This document shows, one piece after another, positions 25,512 to 34,592 of a stretch of DNA of 64,000 nucleotides. Under the pieces are notes generated by a model. That model was not told where the DNA came from and searched no databases. It was given only the letters and a program-made list of their open reading frames with translations. Both the position numbers and the translations under genes were made by a program. The DNA is taken from contig NZ_NIWT01000008.1 of NCBI RefSeq assembly GCF_002236115.1, positions 62,001 through 126,000 on the forward strand. Reading direction: 5' to 3'. This DNA is from Pseudomonas jessenii (GTDB lineage Bacteria > Pseudomonadota > Gammaproteobacteria > Pseudomonadales > Pseudomonadaceae). Position 1 is the first letter of the stretch. Each line of letters begins with the position of its first letter.

Positions 25512-26480
25512 TTAGAGCGATGCCTCGATCTTCTTTGCTGCGGCTTCGTCGACCCAGGCATGCCAGATTTCCGGGTGTTCCTTGAGGAACATCCTGGCCA
25601 GCTTCGGCGATTCGATGCGTTCCCGGGTCATCCTCGCCAGGTTCTGATTCAACAAGTCGATCGGAATGTTGACCTTCTCAAGTACTGCGACCAGTTCAGG
25701 AGCCTGTTCATGAAATGCCTTGGAGAGTCCCACCATGGTGATGACGTCTTTGTTGGCGCCGGTCTTTTCCTCCAGCCTTATCGCATCGATCTGCCCCATC
25801 AGCGGCGTCGGTGACCAGTAGTAGAACAGCACCGGCTCACCGCGTTTGTAACTGGACAGGACAGCCGCATCCAATGCCGCACCGGTACCTGGACGAAAGT
25901 TTGTGAACGTGTTTTCAAGACCATACTCTTTCAACATCTCGGTATTGTCCTGCTCACAGATCCAACCCGCAGGACAGTTGTAGAAACGGCCTTTGGACGG
26001 TTCTTCCGAATCGCGAAAAACACTCGCGTACTTGCTCAGGTCCGCGACTGTCCTGAGGTCGGGCGCCTGCGCTGGCCGGTTACGTTTGGCGTCCCCTTCA
26101 ACGACGTAACGCGGCACATACCAGCCCTGAGTCGCACCAATGATCGGAGCGCCAACCCCGACAACCTTTCCGGCCGCCACCGCCTTTTTCCAGACTTCGC
26201 TGCGCTCCATCCACTCTTCGCCAAACACCTGAATGTCGTTGCCGGCCAGTGCGGTCTCGAGAATGATGGTGTTACCCACCAACTGATCCGTTGTACAGCC
26301 ATAACCATCCTTGAGCACGATCATCATGATGTCGGTGAGGAGCATCCCGCTCTCCCAGTTCAATCCGGCAAATTTCACCGACTTGCCCGATTCACACCAC
26401 CCTGAGGCCTGGCTTGAAGCACTACCGACAAGCAAGCCAAGGGTGAGCAAAGAGGCCAACAAACTCTTCCTGTTTTTCAT
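25512..26480 (-). CDS. Orphan ABC substrate-binding protein, glycine betaine/carnitine type (OpuAC fold)
   Basis: A protein of 322 residues with signal peptide MKNRKSLLASLLTLGLLVGS (cleaved near SSQASG). The OpuAC features are GLNWESGMLLTDIMM, NDIQVFGEEWMERSEVW, WYVPRYVV and FYYWSPTPLMGQ, with a run of Trp and Tyr suited to a quaternary amine. There is no permease or ATPase gene nearby, as with the other binding protein at 10.4 kb. The start is preceded by GGAGCG. The neighbouring oxygenase and dehydrogenase suggest that its ligand is catabolised. Confidence 0.87.
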   Translation of the reverse strand: MKNRKSLLASLLTLGLLVGSASSQASGWCESGKSVKFAGLNWESGMLLTDIMMIVLKDGYGCTTDQLVGNTIILETALAGNDIQVFGEEWMERSEVWKKAVAAGKVVGVGAPIIGATQGWYVPRYVVEGDAKRNRPAQAPDLRTVADLSKYASVFRDSEEPSKGRFYNCPAGWICEQDNTEMLKEYGLENTFTNFRPGTGAALDAAVLSSYKRGEPVLFYYWSPTPLMGQIDAIRLEEKTGANKDVITMVGLSKAFHEQAPELVAVLEKVNIPIDLLNQNLARMTRERIESPKLARMFLKEHPEIWHAWVDEAAAKKIEASL

Positions 26481-26634
26481 GATCAGACGCTCCGAATCAT
26501 TATTATTGGGGGCAGCGAACTGTTGTGTGCGACACAGGAGCAAACGAGTCCATCAGATTTAGCATGGACAAGTGCGTGCGCAAACACGTGAAACAAAGGC
26601 GTGAATCAATTGCATTTATTGTTATTGGCGAAGC

Positions 26635-27474
26635 TCAAGCTAATGGATCAACAGAAGTACGCCCGTAGAACAACTGGCGCGCATAGGCACTGAACTCGAC
26701 ATCGGGCTGGTCCACGTACGCAAACACCGCGTTGAGCCTCAGCCTGTCCCCTTCCACCGGCGTGACCCGGTGCAATGAATAGCGGCCGCGGAACAATGTC
26801 AGGGTGCCTGGCACTTGAGGCAGAACCTCTACCTGCTGTGTTTGCGAGTCATCGAGGAATTGCCTGACCGCGTCATAGCAATCGTCGCTTTCATTGCGCA
26901 GCATCCGCACATACTCGAAATCCCCACCGGCGCTTGCAGCCTGAAGCGACAGCGTGACGCTGAAGTCGGAACGATCAAAGTGCCACCCCAACTCCTGCCC
27001 TGCCGTGAAGCCCTGCAAGTTAAGGGCGGCCAATGGATCGGCATGACGATAGAGCGTGTCCAGAGCCAAAACATCTTTGATGAAAGCAAGGACTTCGTCC
27101 GATCCATAGATCTGCCGGATCAAATGGTCGGCAGGAATATCGGCATAGGCAACAGTGTCTTTTGCCGTGTTCATCAAGCGTCGTAGCGGGTGTTCCGGAT
27201 CAACGCTTTCGTCCTGAGGTTTGAAATAAACCGTGTGGCTTTCCCGAAAATGAAACATGCGCGAGTGCAGTGCAAGTGTCTGCTGCGCCATCGCGACAAC
27301 CGATGGATTGCGAACAAAACCCGGAAAGATCGCAACGCCCTCTTGTGCCAGCAACGACTGACTGTGAGTGACCAGTGCGAGATAAGCGGGGCTGGTGCGA
27401 TCGGTGATTGGGTAACGCTCGAGATCGACGAGATCGCCCAGGGTTAGCGCAGGTGTGAAAGGCAGGGTAGTCAT
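26635..27474 (-). CDS. Fe(II)/2-oxoglutarate-dependent oxygenase, HalD/BesD-like with intact HxD
   Basis: A protein of 279 residues. The double-stranded beta-helix core shows LGWHFDRSDFSVTLSLQ with His165 and Asp167, and the distal His235 (SLHRVTP) and Arg246 (RLRLNAV) for 2-oxoglutarate. The layout resembles the HalD/BesD amino acid halogenases, in which the Asp is replaced by Gly to make room for chloride. Here Asp is present, so hydroxylation or N-demethylation is expected rather than halogenation. It heads the unit with the betaine-type binding protein and formaldehyde dehydrogenase. The substrate is unknown. Confidence 0.8.
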   Translation of the reverse strand: MTTLPFTPALTLGDLVDLERYPITDRTSPAYLALVTHSQSLLAQEGVAIFPGFVRNPSVVAMAQQTLALHSRMFHFRESHTVYFKPQDESVDPEHPLRRLMNTAKDTVAYADIPADHLIRQIYGSDEVLAFIKDVLALDTLYRHADPLAALNLQGFTAGQELGWHFDRSDFSVTLSLQAASAGGDFEYVRMLRNESDDCYDAVRQFLDDSQTQQVEVLPQVPGTLTLFRGRYSLHRVTPVEGDRLRLNAVFAYVDQPDVEFSAYARQLFYGRTSVDPLA

Positions 27475-27539
27475 TGTTGTTGGTCTCCGTTGGCTCTGCT
27501 GGATTCAGATTGCATCGGCACCAAAAACAAGTCACGCTC

Positions 27540-27566
27540 ATAATTTTACGCAATTTTGTGAATTAT
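27540..27566. promoter_or_regulatory. AT-rich inverted repeat in the oxygenase/LysR divergent promoter
   Basis: Arms ATAATT and AATTAT flank a 15-base centre within the 109-base gap between the divergent genes. Size and AT-rich arms suit a LysR site, and it ends 17 bases before the LysR start codon. Confidence 0.45.
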
Positions 27567-27583
27567 TTTCAGGTCGTATACCC

Positions 27584-28495
27584 ATGAGACTGACGCTGGA
27601 TCACTTGGTGATGTTGCAAACCTTGTCGGAAGTCGATTCGATCACCGCGGTGGCCGAACGTTTATGGCTGACACCTTCAGCCGTCAGTCACCGCATACGC
27701 GAAGCGGAGCGGCGGCTAGGCGTGAGCCTGACGGAAAGATCAGGAGGAAAGCTCAGACTCAGCCCTGCCGGCGTGCGCCTGGAACGGGCCGCCAAAGACA
27801 TCATCGCCATACTCAATGAGGCTGAGTCCGAGGCCCGGTCCATGGCTGGTGGCGTCACAGCGTTTGTCCGTATGGGTGTCACCTCCTACGGCCCATTTCG
27901 CTGGATTCCAAAATTCATCAAGCACTACTCAAGTCTTCGGCCGGACATCGAAATCACACTGGTGACCGTGCCCCGTAACGACGTTTACGCGAGCCTGATG
28001 CAAGGCAGACTGGATGTGTCCATTATCGATGACGGCATGGTGCCTAGCGGTGTCGCGAAGTTGCCACTTTTTCGGGACGATTTGATTGCAATCATGGCAA
28101 CCGATCATCCCCTTGCGGGAAGGAAAAATATCTATGCGGAAGACTTCAAGACTTACAACCTGGTGACGTATTCGACCGATCGCGCCAGTGGCTGGGAGTA
28201 TGACCGTTTCTTCGCCCCCGCCAGCATCTTGCCGCGCCGCATGATCACGGTGGAGTTGATCGAAGCCATCGTTGAACTGGTCCGCTCAGGATACGGAATC
28301 AGCATATTGCAACGGGATTTGGTAACCCCCAGCCTGGAGCGTGGGGAGCTTGCGTGGGCGGCCCTGAATGACGGCCTGGATATCGCCTGGAACGCAATCG
28401 TTCGCCCCTCGGAACGGGAAGATAGCGAGGTCAGTAAAATGGTTACGGAGCTTGATACCTGGATAAAAAACGCAGGAAAACCTGAACTCAGCTAA
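27584..28495 (+). CDS. LysR-family transcriptional regulator
   Basis: A protein of 303 residues starting MRLTLDHLVMLQTLSEVDSI; the helix-turn-helix lies at about 17-45 (TAVAERLWLTPSAVSHRIRE). The effector domain (RMGVTSYGPFRWIPKF) recalls the MetR-like branch. The longer frame upstream of this ATG would cover the intergenic operator and is not supported. It diverges from the 2OG oxygenase gene and is its likely regulator. Confidence 0.88.
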   Translation: MRLTLDHLVMLQTLSEVDSITAVAERLWLTPSAVSHRIREAERRLGVSLTERSGGKLRLSPAGVRLERAAKDIIAILNEAESEARSMAGGVTAFVRMGVTSYGPFRWIPKFIKHYSSLRPDIEITLVTVPRNDVYASLMQGRLDVSIIDDGMVPSGVAKLPLFRDDLIAIMATDHPLAGRKNIYAEDFKTYNLVTYSTDRASGWEYDRFFAPASILPRRMITVELIEAIVELVRSGYGISILQRDLVTPSLERGELAWAALNDGLDIAWNAIVRPSEREDSEVSKMVTELDTWIKNAGKPELS

Positions 28496-28532
28496 TCGCT
28501 GGTTGATGCGTAAAAATGGTTTTTTGGTCGAT

Positions 28533-28590
28533 GGCAGCCCTTCGCGACGGGCAGCAATCGGCCAGAAGCAGCCCTTCATGATCGGCTGCT
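28533..28590 (+). repeat. Dispersed Pseudomonas repeat
   Basis: Contains GGCAGCCCTTCGCGACGGGC then AGCAATCGGCCAGAAGCAGC, close to the consensus. It directly follows the LysR gene. Confidence 0.6.
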
Positions 28591-28615
28591 AATCGCTTGG
28601 TGGCTTGGGATGTAC

Positions 28616-28655
28616 TCTGCCCCTCGTGATAGGCATCAATTGGCCAAAAGTTGAC
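28616..28655 (+). repeat. Dispersed Pseudomonas repeat, diverged copy
   Basis: Contains CTGCCCCTCGTGATAGGC then ATCAATTGGCCAAAAGTTG. It lies in tandem with the copy at 28533, about 25 bases apart. Confidence 0.5.
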
Positions 28656-28715
28656 AATTGAGAACCGGGCGTGCTCGACCAGAAGCTATTACGACGAGGC
28701 GAAAATTTTTAGCCT

Positions 28716-28937
28716 TCATGCTCCTTTATGGACATCTTCCACCGAATGGGCATATCGCTTCGTGGCCTCCATAACCAAGCCCTTTCGCTCGTCACGATTG
28801 ATGAAACCTTTGATTGAATAGTCCTCGGCAAGCCGAAGTAATTCTTCGTATTGCTCTTGAGCAGTCGCTCGAATTTCGGGCATAGCCAGCATTGATTGCC
28901 ATGTCTCAAGCGCTTGCGCTTTTCGGTCTTCGTACAT
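28716..28937 (-). CDS. Small hypothetical protein (73 aa)
   Basis: Starts MYEDRKAQALETWQSMLAMP with GGGAG about 8 bases upstream. It is mostly helical and charged (EQYEELLRLAEDYSIKGFI, then NRDERKGLVMEATKRYAHSV) with no recognised domain. Similar short proteins are familiar to me from Pseudomonas genomes without assigned function. Confidence 0.65.
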   Translation of the reverse strand: MYEDRKAQALETWQSMLAMPEIRATAQEQYEELLRLAEDYSIKGFINRDERKGLVMEATKRYAHSVEDVHKGA

Positions 28938-29196
28938 GATTACGACTCCCAAAGCCCTTGTTGCGATAGAGCCATGCGAGCAGCGGAATGTTCACCAAGG
29001 ACGACGTGTGGCATTTCCCAGTCAGAAAGATTGATGATGACACCCACGAACAACATACAGACCGGCGTGCCATAGCCAGGTCTTTCGGTTGCGCAAATGG
29101 GACCTAAGACGGGACGCCCATTCATCAACGGAAAGCATAATGAGGTGAACGTCCACGACAAAAAATGGACATAACGTTGAGGGATTAACGCACAAG

Positions 29197-29271
29197 TTAT
29201 GCAAATCCCAGGAACGACAGGACAACCGCGACCACCACTACTAATCCGACAATGTAGATGATGCTGTTCAT
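29197..29271 (-). CDS. 24-residue predicted membrane microprotein
   Basis: MNSIIYIVGLVVVVAVVLSF followed by LGFA and TAA. It is a single hydrophobic helix, preceded by GAGAGGTG about 7 bases upstream of the ATG. Short proteins of this type (starting MNSIIYIVG) recur in Pseudomonas. It is likely an inner-membrane peptide of unknown role. Confidence 0.65.
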   Translation of the reverse strand: MNSIIYIVGLVVVVAVVLSFLGFA

Positions 29272-29764
29272 GATTTTCACCTCTCAACCTGAATGAAATT
29301 GCGCGGCGAAGGTGTGCTTTTGTTATCACTAAACCTTGCCCGCTGTTCAATCGACAACAACGAAGCTCAATTTGCTCCTGTGCAAACTTCTCTGAGTGAC
29401 GAGGTGGCAAAAGATGCGACAGGTGGGTAAATGCTCGAAGCAAAGACGCTGAGCTTGCCCACTACACCGTCCTGAGCGAAACGTTCAGAGAATCCGACAT
29501 TCAAATTCCGGTTTACCCGCACCTTAAGCTTTTGCCTGAACCTGGGCTTCGAGTTGTTCCCTAGCCGGGCGCTAATAGAATTTTGAGGCCCCTTCAGGAG
29601 GGCGCAAGGATGAATGTGAGCGAAGAAGCACATCGACTAGGATTGCCGACACCGTAATGGCCGTTCAGCATGTCCGCTATGGTCATTTGCTGCCCTGCGT
29701 GGCAGGCAGCAATCGGCAAAAAGCAGCCACTCACGAACGACTACTTCCGACCCAATATAGCCTG
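29272..29764. other. Intergenic stretch of about 490 bases
   Basis: Apart from a dispersed repeat at 29688..29728, I see nothing here. Short frames on both strands lack ribosome sites and family resemblance. Confidence 0.5.
29688..29728 (+). repeat. Dispersed Pseudomonas repeat
   Basis: Contains TGCTGCCCTGCGTGGCAGGC then AGCAATCGGCAAAAAGCAGC. It lies next to the 3' end of the following minus-strand LysR gene. Confidence 0.6.
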
Positions 29765-30709
29765 TCAGTAATCTTGGAGGTTCCTTCCTTTGACAGGTTC
29801 ATCTGCCCACCCCGGCTGCCGCTTGAACGCCTCGAACAGCTCGAAAATGGTCGACTTGACCTTCTGCACGGCATTGCTCTCTACAACCGTGTCATGCCAG
29901 CACAGCGAAAGATCCCGCTTGAACAGTCGATGATCGATCCTGGCCAGCTTGAGCCTGTGTTGCACAAGCTCCACATGGGCTGCGGCCCACGGCAGGATCG
30001 TGACACCGAGCTGCGCCTTGACGGCTGAGAACAACAGGTCGGTGGAATTGGCTTCGAATTCAACCTCGCATTTCAGGCCGGCCTCCTGCAGTGCAAATTC
30101 GACCCGACTGCGAATAGTGTTCGGATCACAGGGCAGCACCAGCGGCATCTTCGCCAATGCCTCAATCGACACCGGTTCATCCGATAATGAAAATTCCGGC
30201 CACGCCACCAAGTACAGCGTTTCGGTTAACAGCCGCCGGAAAGCCATGCCCCGGGTTTCGACCACATCGACATTCACCGCCAGTGCCACTCGCCCTACCG
30301 TGATCAGACGTCCGAGTTCGGCGCTCGGAGAATCAATCAATTCCAACTTGATACCCGGATAACGGCTGCGAATCGTGCGTGCGAGCGGAATTGCCAGCAT
30401 GCGCGCCGTACTCGACGGCATGCCGACCGAGACTTTGCCTTGCGGGAATTCGGCGTCCTGGCGCAGCAGTTCGTGGGTGCCGTCGGCCTGGCGCAGCAGT
30501 TCGATAGCATGCCGATAAAGCGTTTGCCCAGCCGCCGTGGGAACAACGCCATGCACGCTGCGCTCGAGCAGTTGCATGCCCATGTCCTGTTCCAGGTTGC
30601 GCATCTGCTGGCTGATGGCTGGCTGCGCGATATGCAGCGTTTCACTGGCGCGGGTGATGTTCCCGCACTCGACCACCTTGATGAAATACCGCAACTGGCG
30701 CAGGTCCAT
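29765..30709 (-). CDS. LysR-family regulator of the dicarboxylate/CoA operon
   Basis: A protein of 314 residues starting MDLRQLRYFIKVVECGNITR (GGGAGG 5-6 bases upstream), with helix-turn-helix residues 18-45. The start and effector domain resemble the Nac/CbbR-like LysR members near decarboxylation operons. It diverges from the CoA-transferase gene across 180 bases and is the probable activator of that operon. Confidence 0.88.
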   Translation of the reverse strand: MDLRQLRYFIKVVECGNITRASETLHIAQPAISQQMRNLEQDMGMQLLERSVHGVVPTAAGQTLYRHAIELLRQADGTHELLRQDAEFPQGKVSVGMPSSTARMLAIPLARTIRSRYPGIKLELIDSPSAELGRLITVGRVALAVNVDVVETRGMAFRRLLTETLYLVAWPEFSLSDEPVSIEALAKMPLVLPCDPNTIRSRVEFALQEAGLKCEVEFEANSTDLLFSAVKAQLGVTILPWAAAHVELVQHRLKLARIDHRLFKRDLSLCWHDTVVESNAVQKVKSTIFELFEAFKRQPGWADEPVKGRNLQDY

Positions 30710-30889
30710 GTGTACCTCCCAAGCCATATGATTTTCCGATGACTGTAGAGAAATATCATATTTGAAGGTTATGAGATACGGCGCCTAGACTCGTCTCACA
30801 ACACGAAGCGCTAACGGTCGTCACAGGCGAATGGCGCTTCAAAGGCCTTAGTGCAATGGCCGGTATTCAACCCTTCAATGGAGAACCCT

Positions 30890-32119
30890 ATGCAAGCTTT
30901 GCAAGGCGTGAAAATCGTCGACCTGAGTCGCGCACTGTCCGGGCCGTTCTGCACCATGGTGCTGGCAGACCTCGGTGCCGATGTGATCAAGATCGAGCCC
31001 GGCCCGACTGGTGATATGAGCCGCACCTGGGGGCCCTTCGACCGTGGCGTGAGCACCTACTACTTATCGTGTAACCGCAACAAGCGCGGCATGTGCATTG
31101 ACTTGCGCACCCCCGAAGGGTTGACCACTATCCAGCAGTTGATCGATGACGCCGATGTCGTCATCGAGAACTTCAAACCTGGCACGCTGGAAAGCATGGG
31201 CCTCGGTTATGAGGTGCTCAGCGCCCGCAATCCGCGACTGGTATTGGGCAGCATTAACGCCTTTGGCGCCGACGGGCCGATGAGCAGTTGGCCGGGTTTC
31301 GACCAGATCGCCCAAGGCTACTCGGGACTGATGAGCCTGACCGGTTTCGTCGATGGCGACCCGACACGCACCGGCACCGCCATCGGCGATTTGACTTCGG
31401 GCATGTGGCTGGTGACAGCGGTGCTGGCCGCGCTGCTCGAGCGCGAGCGCACCGGGCGTGGCCAACATGTCAGCACGTCGCTGCTGGCCAGTCTGGTCGG
31501 GTTGCTGAGTGTGCACGGCCAACGCTACCTCAGCCTGGGGGATGTGCCGCGCCGCACCGGTAACGCCCATTCGGTGATTGCACCTTACGGCGTGTTCCAG
31601 ACAAAGGATGGCCCGCTCAATCTGGCGCCGATCACCTCGGCCATGTGGGGGCGTTTGTGCATACTGCTCGATTTGCCCGAGCTGCCGGATGATTCGCGCT
31701 TCGCCACCAATGAAGCGAGGGTCGAACGTCGTGAAGAATTGAGAGAGATTCTGGAAAGTCGTTTGAAAACCCGCAGCAAACGCGAGTGGACCTCGCTGTT
31801 CGTCGATGCAGGATTACCCGCCGGCCCGATCAACACTCTCGATGAGGTCTTCGACGACCCGCAGGTGCTGCACAGCCAACTGACCGAGACACTCACGCAC
31901 CCGACCCTTGGTGCACTGCGTCAGGTAGTGACCCCGGTGTTCTGCGCCAATGACAGCGTTGTCAGCCGCCCACCGCCGCTGCTTGGCGAACACACCGTCG
32001 AAGTATTGCGCGAAGCCGGTTTCGACGCTGCATCAATCAACGCACTGCTCGCCGCTAAAATAGTGTTCCAGAACGCCGATGACATGACCGGCGTGCAATC
32101 GACAGGAGCCGCACAATGA
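30890..32119 (+). CDS. CaiB/BaiF (type III) CoA-transferase
   Basis: A protein of 409 residues from MQALQGVKIVDLSRALSGPF (GGAG 8 bases upstream). Family III CoA-transferases move CoA between carboxylic acids; the catalytic Asp is probably Asp138 in PGFDQIAQGYSGLM. Other conserved blocks are ADLGADVIKIE and NKRGMCIDLRTPEG. It overlaps the ScpB-like gene as ATGA and precedes a dicarboxylate carrier, so a malonate-type acid is a plausible acceptor. Confidence 0.92.
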   Translation: MQALQGVKIVDLSRALSGPFCTMVLADLGADVIKIEPGPTGDMSRTWGPFDRGVSTYYLSCNRNKRGMCIDLRTPEGLTTIQQLIDDADVVIENFKPGTLESMGLGYEVLSARNPRLVLGSINAFGADGPMSSWPGFDQIAQGYSGLMSLTGFVDGDPTRTGTAIGDLTSGMWLVTAVLAALLERERTGRGQHVSTSLLASLVGLLSVHGQRYLSLGDVPRRTGNAHSVIAPYGVFQTKDGPLNLAPITSAMWGRLCILLDLPELPDDSRFATNEARVERREELREILESRLKTRSKREWTSLFVDAGLPAGPINTLDEVFDDPQVLHSQLTETLTHPTLGALRQVVTPVFCANDSVVSRPPPLLGEHTVEVLREAGFDAASINALLAAKIVFQNADDMTGVQSTGAAQ

Positions 32120-32910
32120 ATTCAGCCTCTTCCACAACAGTGACCGTCAACCGGGTCGATGAACGCATCGCGCGGCTGGTCTTCAGCAACCCCACACACC
32201 GCAATGCACTCAGCGCGCAACTGCTGACGGCGCTCGACGAAAGTCTCATCGCACTGGCGTCACAACGCATCCCGGTGGTGATCCTCGGCAGCGAAGTCGG
32301 CCAATCCGTGTGGAGTGCCGGCCACGATATCCGCGAACTGCAACACGACCGCGACCCGATTGCCTATGGCAAACCGCTCGAACAGGTATTGCGCCGCATC
32401 CGCGCCTATCCCGGCGTGGTGGTTGCCCTGGTGTCCGGCTCGGTGTGGGGCGGCGCGGTGGATCTGGTAATGAGCTGCGACATGGTCGTCGCGGACCGCA
32501 GCGCAAGCTTTGCCATGACTCCGGTGAACATTGGATTGCCCTACACCACCAGTGGATTGCTGCGCTTCTTCAACAATTTGCCGATTCACGTGTTGAAGGA
32601 AATGTTTTTCACTGCACAAAAGCTCGATGCGGTGCGGGCGGAACGGTTTGGTCTGGTCAACCGACTGGTCGACACTGATGTGCTGGAAGCGACCGCGCTG
32701 GAACTGGCACACGGCATCGCCTGCAAAGCGCCGCTAGCCGTTGCGGCGGTCAAGGAACAGCTGCGTATCCTCGAAGACCTGCAACCGATTCCGGTGCAGG
32801 CGATGGAGCAGATTGCCGAACTGCGCCGACAAGCCTGCGAAAGCGCTGACTTTGGCGAAGGACTGGCAGCCTTTGCCGAGCGCCGGCCAGCAGCATTTAA
32901 TGGCAATTAG
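32116..32910 (+). CDS. Methylmalonyl-CoA decarboxylase-like crotonase (ScpB-like)
   Basis: A crotonase-fold protein of 264 residues. The blocks WSAGHDIREL, VSGSVWGGAVDLVMSCDMVV, FAMTPVNIGLPY and ADFGEGLAAFAERRP align with E. coli ScpB (YgfG), which decarboxylates methylmalonyl-CoA to propionyl-CoA; ordinary enoyl-CoA hydratases lack the TPVN block in this form. Its start overlaps the CoA-transferase stop by four bases. The three-gene operon fits activation and decarboxylation of a substituted malonate. Confidence 0.83.
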   Translation: MNSASSTTVTVNRVDERIARLVFSNPTHRNALSAQLLTALDESLIALASQRIPVVILGSEVGQSVWSAGHDIRELQHDRDPIAYGKPLEQVLRRIRAYPGVVVALVSGSVWGGAVDLVMSCDMVVADRSASFAMTPVNIGLPYTTSGLLRFFNNLPIHVLKEMFFTAQKLDAVRAERFGLVNRLVDTDVLEATALELAHGIACKAPLAVAAVKEQLRILEDLQPIPVQAMEQIAELRRQACESADFGEGLAAFAERRPAAFNGN

Positions 32911-33034
32911 CACGACAGCGTTGAAAGCTTCTGTGTTTGTACGATCGACTTCGCAGGCAAGCCACGCTTCCTCGTTTCGTCACGCTCGGCCCGACGCGAG
33001 TCGATTGCTAAACATCCCGAGACAATAACAACAA

Positions 33035-33057
33035 GGACGGTACCTGCGGGACCGTCC
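33035..33057 (+). other. Hairpin between the decarboxylase and carrier genes
   Basis: Arms GGACGGT and ACCGTCC with a 9-base loop, no T-run. It lies in the 169-base gap and may tune expression of the downstream carrier. Confidence 0.4.
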
Positions 33058-33079
33058 GAATGCGGGGAGTCAGATTGAA

Positions 33080-34432
33080 ATGAATAATGAAATTCTGTCG
33101 ATTTTAGTGCTAGTGGTCATTTTCGGTATCGCCAGCGTGTTGCCCATCAATATGGGCGCGCTGGCGTTCGCGGCGGTCTTTATCGTCGGTTCGGTGATAA
33201 TGGACATGACACCGGCGACCATCTTCGCCGGCTTTCCCAGTGACCTGTTCCTGACTTTGGTCGGTGTCACCTATTTATTCGGCATCGCCCAGAACAACGG
33301 CACCATCGACTGGCTGATCGAACGGGCAGTGTTGATGGTGCGTGGCCATGTCGCCTGGATACCCTGGGTGATGTTCGTGGTGGCGGCGCTGCTCACCGGT
33401 TTCGGTGCGCTGAGCCCTGCGGTGGCAGCGATCCTCGCGCCTATTGCTCTCAACTTCGCCGTGCAGTACCGCATCAACCCCGTGCTCATGGGACTGATGG
33501 TGATTCACGGCGCTCAAGGCGGCAGTTTTTCCCCTGTGAGTATTTTCGGTGGCATAACCAATCAGATCGTTGCGTCCTCCGGGCTGCCTTATGCACCGTT
33601 CACTCTGTTCATCGCCAGCCTGCTGTTCAACCTGGGGATTGCCATGGTGGTATTCGTAGTCTTCGGTGGTTTACGTAGCGCTCGCCTGTCATTGGTGGTG
33701 GTCCCGTCCGGTCCCGAATTGCATGCTGCCGGTGCATCGCTGGCCATTCTTGGCCACGGTGGTACGCCGGCGTCCCCTGCTTATCATCGTACTGACCTGA
33801 CGGGTGCCGGTGCGCCGCTACATACCCTCAGCGGCCTGGACGGGGCCAAGCTGTCGACGCTGGTCGGGCTGTTGGCCCTGGCGATCTCGGCATTAGTGTT
33901 CAAGTTCAATATCGGGTTGGTGGCCATGACGGTCGCGGTAGTCCTGGCCATGTTCGCACCTAAGGCGCAGAAGGCGGCCATTGACAAGGTCAGTTGGTCG
34001 ACTGTTCTGCTGATCACCGGGATCATCACTTACATCGGAGTGATGCAGACCATCGGTACCATCGACTATGTCGCCCATGGCATCTCCGGCTTGGGTGAAC
34101 CGCTGCTGGTCGCTTTGCTGCTGTGCTTCACTGCCGCAATTATCTCGTCCTTCGCTTCGTCCACGGCGTTGCTAGGGGTGATCATTCCCCTGGCCGTGCC
34201 ATTCTTGAGCCAGGGCCACATCAGTGCGGTCGGCGTGGTCGCGGCTATCGCCATTTCCACCACCATCGTCGACACCAGCCCGTTCTCCACCAATGGTGCG
34301 CTGGTGGTTGCCAATACCCCCCCGCTGGAGCGAGAAAAAGTGTTGCGCAGTCTGCTGATCTATAGCGCGGTGGTTGCCCTGGTGGGACCCTGTGTTGCCT
34401 GGTTGACCCTGGTGGTGCCCGGGGTGCTCTGA
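33080..34432 (+). CDS. MatC-like dicarboxylate carrier (SLC13-type permease)
   Basis: An inner-membrane protein of 450 residues with about 11 hydrophobic segments. The first 150 residues match the MatC N-terminal domain (LPINMGALAFAAVFIVG, FAGFPSDLFLTLVGVTYLF), found in rhizobial malonate carrier MatC. GGGGAG lies about 10 bases before the start. Behind the CoA-transferase and decarboxylase genes it would import the substrate they use. Confidence 0.88.
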   Translation: MNNEILSILVLVVIFGIASVLPINMGALAFAAVFIVGSVIMDMTPATIFAGFPSDLFLTLVGVTYLFGIAQNNGTIDWLIERAVLMVRGHVAWIPWVMFVVAALLTGFGALSPAVAAILAPIALNFAVQYRINPVLMGLMVIHGAQGGSFSPVSIFGGITNQIVASSGLPYAPFTLFIASLLFNLGIAMVVFVVFGGLRSARLSLVVVPSGPELHAAGASLAILGHGGTPASPAYHRTDLTGAGAPLHTLSGLDGAKLSTLVGLLALAISALVFKFNIGLVAMTVAVVLAMFAPKAQKAAIDKVSWSTVLLITGIITYIGVMQTIGTIDYVAHGISGLGEPLLVALLLCFTAAIISSFASSTALLGVIIPLAVPFLSQGHISAVGVVAAIAISTTIVDTSPFSTNGALVVANTPPLEREKVLRSLLIYSAVVALVGPCVAWLTLVVPGVL

Positions 34433-34592
34433 GCCTTCGGGTCAGGCCCTGATCAACCTGATGGACTCAATTTTTCCGTCACCTGCCACAAGGGGTAAAT
34501 TCCTGCACGATTTTCGGAAGGGAAGAATCGAAGCCATAAGTGCAGAACCTGCCCGCCCGCAAAAATGAGCCTTTTGAAATGGAAGTCATCTC

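Noticed and set aside
26635..27474. Calling the 2OG oxygenase a halogenase
   Set aside because: The iron ligand Asp167 is present where halogenases need Gly or Ala for chloride.
28940..29443. 167-codon minus-strand frame
   Set aside because: Irregular composition, no ribosome site, and it overlaps the better-supported 24-residue microprotein in another frame.
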